From Candidatus Sulfidibacterium hydrothermale (GTDB lineage: Bacteria; Bacteroidota; Bacteroidia; Bacteroidales; F082), in NCBI RefSeq assembly GCF_020149915.1, contig NZ_CP083760.1:1984001-2048000 (forward strand): a DNA stretch of 64,000 nt, in the 5' to 3' direction. Within the stretch, counting starts at the first letter, position 1. Each line of letters begins with the position of its first letter. The notes beneath the pieces were generated by a model, which worked only from the letters and a program-made list of their open reading frames with translations, searched no databases and was not told the origin of the DNA. Made by a program: the position numbers and the translations under genes. Positions 56,954 through 64,000 of the stretch are shown here, one piece after another.

Positions 56954-57003
56954 GTTTCCAGGTTATCATTTTCAATCATCCATTATTTTTAAAAAGTTAA
57001 ATC

Positions 57004-57672
57004 ATGCAAGTTGCTGTGATAGTGGCTAATCAAAGTCACGAAAAATATGCACAGGCCGTATGCGATATGATAGAAGAGGCGGCTAAACTCAGGGGAACAG
57101 GTATTGCCAAAAGAAAACCGGAATACATCCGGGAAAAAATCCATAAAGGCAATGCCGTTATTGCACTGGAAGGCGAAAAAATTGTTGGGTTCTGCTATAT
57201 CGAAAGCTGGCAAGGACATCAATTTGTAGCGAATTCCGGTCTGATCGTTCACCCCGATTACCGGAAAACCGGACTGGCTAAAAAAATAAAGACGGAAATC
57301 TTTCAGCTGTCACGGAAAAAATTCCCGAATTCAAAGATTTTCGGCATTACAACCAGCCTGGCAGTGATGAAAATCAATTCGGAATTAGGATACAAGCCGG
57401 TAACTTTCTCGGAACTCACCACCGATGAAACTTTCTGGAAAGGATGCGAAAGTTGTAAGAATTACGACATTCTTTGCCGGACAGGACGAAAGATGTGCCT
57501 GTGTACCGGTATGGTTTACGATCCGGCAAAAGAAAAAACAGCCGATTCGCTCCAAAAGAAACAGAAAAACAGTTCGTGGGAACAATTTAAAAAGTTTCTG
57601 AAAACACAACGCGAACGTTTTCCTGTAAAAAAATCACTTTACCCCAAAATCAGTAAAATATTACACAAATAA
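57004..57672 (+). CDS. GNAT acetyltransferase, probable N-acetylglutamate synthase
   Basis: 222 residues. GNAT fold with VHPDYRKTGLAKKIK as the acetyl-CoA loop. A Cys-rich stretch CESCKNYDILCRTGRKMCLC follows. As first gene of the arginine operon, it most likely makes N-acetyl (or N-acyl) glutamate. The C-terminal 60 basic residues are unusual for a GNAT protein. Confidence 0.75.
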   Translation: MQVAVIVANQSHEKYAQAVCDMIEEAAKLRGTGIAKRKPEYIREKIHKGNAVIALEGEKIVGFCYIESWQGHQFVANSGLIVHPDYRKTGLAKKIKTEIFQLSRKKFPNSKIFGITTSLAVMKINSELGYKPVTFSELTTDETFWKGCESCKNYDILCRTGRKMCLCTGMVYDPAKEKTADSLQKKQKNSSWEQFKKFLKTQRERFPVKKSLYPKISKILHK

Positions 57673-57737
57673 AATCACTGGGATATACTGCTATTATCCC
57701 CTGAAAAACAGACGTTAACAACAAAAAAGATAAACAA

Positions 57738-58928
57738 ATGAAGAAAAAAGTATTGCTTGCCTTTAGCGGAGGACTCGACACATCGTATTGCGTAAAATAT
57801 TTTATTCATGATAAAGATCTTGAAGTACATACCGCTATTGTGAACACCGGCGGATTTTCACCCGAAGAGCTCAAAAAAATTGAAGAACATGCGTTGAAAC
57901 TGGGAGCCAAAACCCACCAAACCATTGATGGTACAGCCGATTTTTACGACCACATCGTTAAATACCTGATATTTGGTAATATCCTGAAAAACAACACATA
58001 CCCATTATCCGTAAGTGCCGAGCGCATTTACCAGGCCAAAGCGCTGGCCGAATACGCCAAAAAAATAGGAGCCGATTATATTGCCCACGGCAGCACGGGT
58101 GCCGGAAACGACCAGATTCGTTTCGATTTGGTCTTCCAACTGGTGGCTCCTGAGCTGGAAATTCTTACCCCGGTTCGCAACCAGGTGTTAAGCCGCCAGG
58201 ATGAAATTGCTTATCTGAAAAAATACGGCGTGACCGTTCAATGGGAAAAATCAAAATACTCACTCAATAAAGGACTTTGGGGAACCAGCATCGGGGGAAA
58301 AGAAACCCTGACATCGCATGAAGCCTTACCCGAAGAGGCTTTTCTTTCGCATGTCGAAGAAACAGAACCCAAAACCATTGAAATCGGTTTTGAAAAAGGC
58401 GAAATCGTTACGCTCAACGGCAAAAACATCCACCCGGTGGAAGCCATCCAAAAAATTGACCAATGGGCATCAGCCTACGCTATCGGCCGGGATATGCACA
58501 CCGGCGATACCATTATTGGCATCAAAGGCCGTATCGGCTTTGAAGCCGCCGCCGCATCGGTTATTATAAAATCACATCATGTACTTGAAAAACATACGCT
58601 TACCAAATGGCAACTCTATTGGAAAGAACAACTGGCCAATTGGTACGGCATGTTCCTGCACGAAGCTCAATATTTTGAACCGGTGATGCGAAATATCGAA
58701 AACTTCCTGACCGATACCCAGAAAAATGTTACCGGTACCGTGAAAGTAAAATTTATTCCTTACCGTTTTGAAGTATTGGGAATTCAGTCTGAACATGATC
58801 TGATGAATTCGGGTTTTGGCGATTACGGTGAAATCAATAAAGCCTGGACCGGAGAAGACGTAAAAGGCTTCATCAAAATCATGAGCAACCCGATGAAAAT
58901 TTATCAAAAAGTAAACGGAACGTTATGA
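57738..58928 (+). CDS. argG: Argininosuccinate synthase
   Basis: 396 residues, usual length. AFSGGLDTSYCVKYF is the ATP pyrophosphatase loop; HGSTGAGNDQIRFD and the SIGGKETLTSHEALPEEAF region bind citrulline and aspartate. Joins citrulline and aspartate. Its stop overlaps the argC start (ATGA). Confidence 0.95.
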   Translation: MKKKVLLAFSGGLDTSYCVKYFIHDKDLEVHTAIVNTGGFSPEELKKIEEHALKLGAKTHQTIDGTADFYDHIVKYLIFGNILKNNTYPLSVSAERIYQAKALAEYAKKIGADYIAHGSTGAGNDQIRFDLVFQLVAPELEILTPVRNQVLSRQDEIAYLKKYGVTVQWEKSKYSLNKGLWGTSIGGKETLTSHEALPEEAFLSHVEETEPKTIEIGFEKGEIVTLNGKNIHPVEAIQKIDQWASAYAIGRDMHTGDTIIGIKGRIGFEAAAASVIIKSHHVLEKHTLTKWQLYWKEQLANWYGMFLHEAQYFEPVMRNIENFLTDTQKNVTGTVKVKFIPYRFEVLGIQSEHDLMNSGFGDYGEINKAWTGEDVKGFIKIMSNPMKIYQKVNGTL

Positions 58929-59905
58929 TACAAGTAGGAATTGTTGGCGGCACCGGATACGTGGCCGGAGAATTATTGCGTATTTTAATGCTTCACACCG
59001 GGGTGGAAATCCGGTTTGTGTATAGCCATTCGCATGCCGGAGAAAAAATAACAACCGTACACGATGATCTTTTCCCTTTGGAAAATATGTACTTCACCGA
59101 CAAAGTATTTCCGGATGCCGATGTGGTTTTTCTATGTCTTGGTCATGGCCATTCCAGCCGGTTTTTGACAGAAAATCACTTTTCGGAAAAAACAAAAATC
59201 ATCGATCTGAGCAATGACTTCCGGTTAAAGGAAAATCGGCAATTTGGAAACCGCCATTTTGTTTACGGGCTGACCGAAATAAACCATCAGCAGGTACAAA
59301 CAGCTGATTCCACAGCCAATCCGGGATGCTTTGCCACTGCTATACAATTGGCCCTGTTACCTTTGGCACATGACAAATTATTGGAAAACGAAATCCATAT
59401 CCACGGAATCACCGGATCTACCGGCGCAGGAAAAGGACTTTCTGAAACCACCCATTTTAGCTGGCGAAACAATAACATTTCGGTTTATAAGGCCTTTACT
59501 CACCAGCACCTTGGCGAAATCAAAGAAACACTAACCAGCTACCAAAAAGAAGCCTCCCGGTATCCTTTTCATTTTATTCCCTTTCGGGGTGATTTTTCGC
59601 GGGGAATCTTTGTTACGGCCTACACCCGGAGTGCTCTCTCCGAAAAAGAGCTCCAGGAAAAATACCGCCAATTTTATGCTAAAAGTATTTTTACCCGGGT
59701 TACGGATCAAAACATTCACCTGAAACAGGTAGTGAATACCAATTATTGCTTAATCCATGTTGAAAAACATGAAAATATGGCTTTCATAACAGCTGCCATC
59801 GATAACTTATTAAAAGGAGCAGCAGGTCAGGCTGTTGAAAATATGAACCTGATGTGTGGTTTCCCGCAGGATACCGGATTGAAATTAAAAGCTGTTTATT
59901 ATTAA
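58925..59905 (+). CDS. argC: N-acetyl-gamma-glutamyl-phosphate reductase
   Basis: 326 residues. GIVGGTGYVAGELLRIL is the NADP-binding loop, NPGCFATAIQLALLPL holds the catalytic Cys, HQHLGEI the catalytic His. Third step of ornithine synthesis. Confidence 0.95.
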   Translation: MIQVGIVGGTGYVAGELLRILMLHTGVEIRFVYSHSHAGEKITTVHDDLFPLENMYFTDKVFPDADVVFLCLGHGHSSRFLTENHFSEKTKIIDLSNDFRLKENRQFGNRHFVYGLTEINHQQVQTADSTANPGCFATAIQLALLPLAHDKLLENEIHIHGITGSTGAGKGLSETTHFSWRNNNISVYKAFTHQHLGEIKETLTSYQKEASRYPFHFIPFRGDFSRGIFVTAYTRSALSEKELQEKYRQFYAKSIFTRVTDQNIHLKQVVNTNYCLIHVEKHENMAFITAAIDNLLKGAAGQAVENMNLMCGFPQDTGLKLKAVYY

Positions 59906-60028
59906 GAAGTTAGAAGTAGGAAGTCGGAAGTTGGAAGCGGGGAGTGAGGAACATTAATTTTTAAAAACAGGATTCAAATACAGAAAAAAGTTTAGCACAA
60001 AATGGTAGAAAATCTTAAAAATAAAAAC

Positions 60029-60835
60029 ATGAACAAGACAACCATTGCCATTATCGGAGCCGGAAATCTCGGTATGGCCATCATCAAAGGATTATTATCA
60101 TCGTCTTTAAAAAAAGACATTCAGATTATTGCCACAAAGAGAAAACTTCCGGAAAAACAATTATTTAACGCTGATAATCTATATTTTACAAAAGATAACG
60201 GAGAAGCCGTACAAAAAGCCGATGTGGTGATTTTCTCGGTGCAACCCGATCAATTCCAAACCATCGTTTCGGATGTTAAACCCTATTTAAAACATCAGGT
60301 GCTTATTTCTACCATTACCGGATTAACATTGGAAGCACTGCAAAACACACTGGGAAAAGAGAGCCGTATTGTCCGCTCCATGCCCAATACAGCCATTGCC
60401 GTAAGCCAAAGCATGACCTGTTTAAGTTATACGGGTGACGACGAAAGTATCCAAATGGCAGAAACCATTTTTAACACACTGGGCAAAACCCTTATTATTG
60501 AAGATGAACTCATGCAGGCGGCTACCGTTTTAGGCGCCAGCGGAATAGCTTTCTGGATGCGACTCATCCGGGCTACCACCCAAGGCGGAATCCAGCTGGG
60601 TTTTGATGCCGACGAAGCCAAAGCCATTGCGGTGCAAACCTGTCTTGGTGCAGCCAGCATTCTGGCAGAAAACAATCATGCGCACCCTGAAAATGAAATT
60701 GATAAAGTAACTACCCCAAAAGGTTGTACCATACGCGGACTGAACGAAATGGAATACAGAGGATTAAGCTCTGCGCTTATCCGCGGATTAACCGCTTCGT
60801 ATGAAATGATTTCTCAAATCAAAGAAAAAATGTAG
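60029..60835 (+). CDS. proC: Pyrroline-5-carboxylate reductase
   Basis: 268 residues from ATG 60029 (MNKTTIAIIGAGNLGMAI, dinucleotide loop); an earlier ATG at 60002 is less likely. VRSMPNTAIAVSQSMTCL and VTTPKGCTIRGLNEME are ProC signatures. Last step of proline synthesis, placed within the arginine operon, linking two glutamate-derived pathways. Confidence 0.93.
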   Translation: MNKTTIAIIGAGNLGMAIIKGLLSSSLKKDIQIIATKRKLPEKQLFNADNLYFTKDNGEAVQKADVVIFSVQPDQFQTIVSDVKPYLKHQVLISTITGLTLEALQNTLGKESRIVRSMPNTAIAVSQSMTCLSYTGDDESIQMAETIFNTLGKTLIIEDELMQAATVLGASGIAFWMRLIRATTQGGIQLGFDADEAKAIAVQTCLGAASILAENNHAHPENEIDKVTTPKGCTIRGLNEMEYRGLSSALIRGLTASYEMISQIKEKM

Positions 60836-60873
60836 GCCCAAAACAACCTACTGGATTCTAAAAACAAAATACA

Positions 60874-62010
60874 ATGAAACTATTCGATGTCTATCCCCGG
60901 TTTAATGTGGAAATAAAAAAGGCTTCCGGTGCCTTTTTGTACGATAACCAGAACCAAAAATATCTCGACCTGTATGGCGGACACGGGGTTATATCTATCG
61001 GGCATACCCATTTGGTTTACACGGCCATGATCAAACAACAGCTGGAAAAGCTGGGATTTTATTCCAACTCGGTTCAGCTTCCCATACAAGAAAAACTGGC
61101 CACCCAGCTCACCACTTTCTCCGGTTATCCTGAATACACGTTATTTTTGTGCAACTCAGGAGCCGAAGCCAATGAAAATGCCCTAAAGCTGGCTTCTTTT
61201 CATACCGGGAAAAAACGGGTCATCGCCTTTAAGAACAGTTTTCACGGAAGAACAGCTGCCGCGCTCTCGGTAACGGACAATCCGAACCTGTTGGCTCCAC
61301 TTCACACCGAAACCTTTCCGGTGGACTTTCTCCCGTTGAACGATCGGCAGGAATGGAACAAGGCACTGGAAAAAGACGATATCTGTGCTGTGATTGTAGA
61401 AGGAATACAAGGCGTGGGCGGTTTGGATATGCCGGAACCTTCTTTTCTTCAGAAAATGCGTGAGGATACCCGGAAAAAAGGAATTGTACTCATCCTGGAT
61501 GAAATACAAAGTGGTTATGGAAGATCCGGCAAATTCTTTGCCCATCAGTTTGCCGGTATAAAACCAGACCTAATTACAATGGCCAAAGGAATGGGAAATG
61601 GATTTCCTATCGCCGGAGTACTTATCAGTCCTGAATTTGAAGCCCGTGCCGGAATGTTGGGAACTACTTTTGGCGGCAACCCATTGGCCTGTGCAGCCGG
61701 CTTGGCCGTTTTACACGTCATGCAACAGGAAAACCTGATGGAAAATGTTCATGAAGTAAATGATTTTCTGATACAATCGTTATCAAAGATTCCTCAAATC
61801 AAAGAAATAAAAGGAAAAGGATTAATGCTGGGACTGGCTTTTGACTTTCCGGTACAGGAATTACGAAAAAAATTATTGTACGAACATCACATCCTTACCG
61901 GTTCGTCAGCCAATCCGAACTTACTTCGAATTTTGCCGCCGTTGAGCATTCAACGCGAACAAATTGCCGCCTTTCCGGGAGCATTAAAAAAAGCACTACA
62001 ATCAAAATAA
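60874..62010 (+). CDS. argD: Acetylornithine aminotransferase
   Basis: 378 residues. LILDEIQSGYGRSGKFFAHQ (PLP aspartate) and ITMAKGMGNGFPIAGVL (PLP lysine). Class III aminotransferase. 38 bp after proC. Confidence 0.92.
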   Translation: MKLFDVYPRFNVEIKKASGAFLYDNQNQKYLDLYGGHGVISIGHTHLVYTAMIKQQLEKLGFYSNSVQLPIQEKLATQLTTFSGYPEYTLFLCNSGAEANENALKLASFHTGKKRVIAFKNSFHGRTAAALSVTDNPNLLAPLHTETFPVDFLPLNDRQEWNKALEKDDICAVIVEGIQGVGGLDMPEPSFLQKMREDTRKKGIVLILDEIQSGYGRSGKFFAHQFAGIKPDLITMAKGMGNGFPIAGVLISPEFEARAGMLGTTFGGNPLACAAGLAVLHVMQQENLMENVHEVNDFLIQSLSKIPQIKEIKGKGLMLGLAFDFPVQELRKKLLYEHHILTGSSANPNLLRILPPLSIQREQIAAFPGALKKALQSK

Positions 62011-62039
62011 AAACGCACAAAACCACAATACAAGCAACA

Positions 62040-62831
62040 ATGATTTCTTCGGAAAAAGAAAAAATAAGCATCATTAAGATAGGGGGGAAGCTGCTGGATA
62101 ATCCGTTGCGTCTCAAATTTTTCCTGGATTTACTCGCCCAATGGAAAGGTAAAAAAATATTGGTGCATGGGGGAGGCTCGGAAGCCAGCCGGTTCAGCCA
62201 GCAATTGGGAATTGAACCGCAAATGATTAACGGACGCCGGATTACCTCTGAAAAGGATATCCAAATTGTTACCATGGTTTATGCCGGATGGCTTAATAAA
62301 AAACTGGTAACGGCCCTTCAAATGCGGAATTGTAATGCCCTGGGACTATCCGGAGCAGACGGAAACGTTATTCTGGCAGAAAAACGCCCGGTCAAAGACA
62401 TTGATTATGGCTTTGTCGGAGATGTTAAAAAGGTCCGTGCCGATTTTCTTCAACTTCTCTTAAAACAAGATATTACACCCGTTTTAAACGCGATAACCCA
62501 CGATAGCAAAGGAAATTTATTGAATACCAATGCCGACACCATTGCAGCTGAAACAGCCATTGCAATGAGCCGGTTTTTTGAAACAACACTTATCTACTGC
62601 TTTGAAAAACAAGGCGTTTTGACCGATGTAGAAGATGAAAATTCTGTGATTCCAGAAATGAACAAGACGCTTTACCAACAAATGAAGGAAACAGGACAGA
62701 TTCACCAGGGAATGCTCCCCAAACTGCATACCGGTTTTGATGCACTGCAACGCGGGGTGCATCGCGTTTTTATCGGAAACGAAACCATACTGCAGGGAAA
62801 AAATACACTTTTCACGCAACTAAAACAATAA
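62040..62831 (+). CDS. argB: N-acetylglutamate kinase
   Basis: 263 residues. IIKIGGKLLDN, ILVHGGGSEASR and NALGLSGADGNVILAEKRP are amino-acid kinase motifs. Second step of the pathway. 29 bp after argD, with no carbamoyltransferase between them. Confidence 0.93.
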   Translation: MISSEKEKISIIKIGGKLLDNPLRLKFFLDLLAQWKGKKILVHGGGSEASRFSQQLGIEPQMINGRRITSEKDIQIVTMVYAGWLNKKLVTALQMRNCNALGLSGADGNVILAEKRPVKDIDYGFVGDVKKVRADFLQLLLKQDITPVLNAITHDSKGNLLNTNADTIAAETAIAMSRFFETTLIYCFEKQGVLTDVEDENSVIPEMNKTLYQQMKETGQIHQGMLPKLHTGFDALQRGVHRVFIGNETILQGKNTLFTQLKQ

Positions 62832-62835
62832 CAAA

Positions 62836-63897
62836 ATGGAAATCAATGAATTAAAACATAAAGGACTGAATTTATTAAAGCATCTGATACAAACCCCGTC
62901 TTTTTCAGGAGAAGAAGAAAAAGTCAGTCTTCTCATCCGGCAGTACCTGGCCGATTTCGGGGTCGACTATTCCACCTTGAATAACAATGTGTATGCTTTA
63001 AACCGGTATTTCGATCCGCAAAAGCCGGTCATTCTGCTCAATTCACACATGGATACGGTAAAACCCAATAAAGGATATACCCGCGACCCGTTTACGCCCG
63101 AAGTGGAAAATGGCCGCTTGTACGGGCTGGGAAGTAATGATGCCGGAGGTCCACTGGTTTCGTTACTGAACACATTCATCTATTTTTACAACCATAAAAA
63201 CCTGAAATACAATCTGCTTATAGCCGCTACCGCCGAAGAAGAAAGTTCCGGGCCAAACGGGCTGAACAGTTTGCTGGAACATCTTCCGCCGCTGGCATTT
63301 GCCGTGGTGGGCGAACCTACACAAATGCAAATGGCCATTGCCGAAAAAGGGCTGCTGGTGATTGATGCTTATGCACCGGGAAAAGCCGGCCATGCCGCAC
63401 ACGACAATACGGACAATGCCATATACAACGCACTGGACGATATTCAAACCTTACGGAATATTTCATTCGAAAAAGTTTCTCCCTTACTGGGGAAAGTAAA
63501 AGTAACTGTTACCCAAATTGAAGCCGGAGAACAGCACAATGTGGTTCCGGCTTCCTGCCACTTTGTAATTGATGTCCGGGTAAATGAAAAATATTCCAAC
63601 CGGGAAGTCTTTGATATCCTTGATAAAAAAACCAAAAGTAAGCTGCAGGCCCGGTCGTTTCATCTGAATTCGTCCTCCATTAGTCCGGACCATCCTTTTG
63701 TGTTGGCAGGAATCAAACACGGACGTTCCATCTACGGATCACCAACGCTTTCCGACCAGTCGGTATTAAACTGCCCGTCGTTGAAAATGGGCCCCGGTGA
63801 TTCCAAAAGATCGCACAGCGCCGATGAATACATCACATTAGATGAATTTTTCGATGCCACTGACCTGTTTATTCATATTTTTGAAGAAATCTTGTAA
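62836..63897 (+). CDS. argE: M20-family deacylase, ArgE type
   Basis: 353 residues. LNSHMDTVKP and GSNDAGGP give zinc ligands, AATAEEESSG the catalytic Glu, HSADEYI the last His. Removes the N-acyl group from acylornithine or, in Bacteroidota, acylcitrulline. 4 bp after argB. Confidence 0.88.
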   Translation: MEINELKHKGLNLLKHLIQTPSFSGEEEKVSLLIRQYLADFGVDYSTLNNNVYALNRYFDPQKPVILLNSHMDTVKPNKGYTRDPFTPEVENGRLYGLGSNDAGGPLVSLLNTFIYFYNHKNLKYNLLIAATAEEESSGPNGLNSLLEHLPPLAFAVVGEPTQMQMAIAEKGLLVIDAYAPGKAGHAAHDNTDNAIYNALDDIQTLRNISFEKVSPLLGKVKVTVTQIEAGEQHNVVPASCHFVIDVRVNEKYSNREVFDILDKKTKSKLQARSFHLNSSSISPDHPFVLAGIKHGRSIYGSPTLSDQSVLNCPSLKMGPGDSKRSHSADEYITLDEFFDATDLFIHIFEEIL

Positions 63898-63908
63898 AAT
63901 ATTGAAAA

Positions 63909-64000
63909 ATGAAACTTTGGGATAAAGGATATACTACCGCCGAAAAAGTAGAAAAGTTTACCGTAGGAAATGATCGTATATTGGACCTGAAACTGGCAAA
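63909..64000 (+). CDS. argH: Argininosuccinate lyase, N-terminus only
   Basis: Starts MKLWDKGYTTAEKVEKFTVG and runs off the window. ArgH N-termini in Bacteroidota begin in this way, and it is the expected last gene. Confidence 0.8.
   Translation, partial: MKLWDKGYTTAEKVEKFTVGNDRILDLKLA

Noticed and set aside
1-64000. tRNA, rRNA or an integron integrase gene
   Set aside because: I looked for these and saw none; the integrase would have to lie outside the window, probably to the left.

Overview
The window looks like a Bacteroidota chromosome. Promoters match the TTG-N19-TAnnTTTG type, Shine-Dalgarno sequences are weak, FISUMP and fused-E1 proteins are present, and the arginine operon has the Bacteroidota layout with proC inside it. 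It splits into two unlike halves.

1-50.2 kb is an AT-rich integron cassette array. I count 39 attC-like sites of about 130 bp: 37 complete and uninterrupted, one cut by the window edge and one split by an insertion sequence. Each sits directly behind one gene, sometimes two. Every cassette opens with GTT + RRRY and closes with the complementary RYYYAAC, as expected when the cassette circle carries one attC. Nearly all genes point right, so an integrase would lie left of the window; none is seen here. Many cargo genes resemble anti-phage or toxin proteins: a reverse transcriptase, two SIR2 proteins, three proteins with a deoxyribosyltransferase-like (TIR-like) domain, three HNH nucleases, several PD-(D/E)XK nucleases, a Dam-type restriction-modification pair, a RelA/SpoT fragment, two Fic proteins and an AAA ATPase. 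The rest are small membrane or exported proteins of unknown role. A GC-richer, hairpin-rich cassette of about 391 bp without a credible ORF occurs eight times, three of them in tandem.

Two regularities stand out. First, the inverted arms at the two ends of each cassette pair for about 14 nt, well past the 7-bp core, with one position that is always A at the 5' end and C at the 3' end. That is an A.C mismatch in the top strand but a T.G wobble in the bottom strand, the strand integrases recombine. Second, the core bases of the eight repeated cassettes change together at both ends.

27.5-50.2 kb is the same array broken up by insertion sequences: four identical IS3-family copies, a second IS3-family element split by one of them, two IS256-family copies and one IS4-family copy. 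A block at 28.8-33.7 kb is inverted. One IS256 sits inside an attC, and three elements are stacked at the 3' end of a Fic cassette.

50.4-64 kb is ordinary, GC-richer chromosome: a rhomboid protease, a leftward group (fused 2-oxo acid dehydrogenase E1, DUF493, CrcB, unknown), PPK2, and a rightward arginine operon (GNAT, argG, argC, proC, argD, argB, argE, argH) behind a 34-residue leader ORF that could form alternative hairpins.
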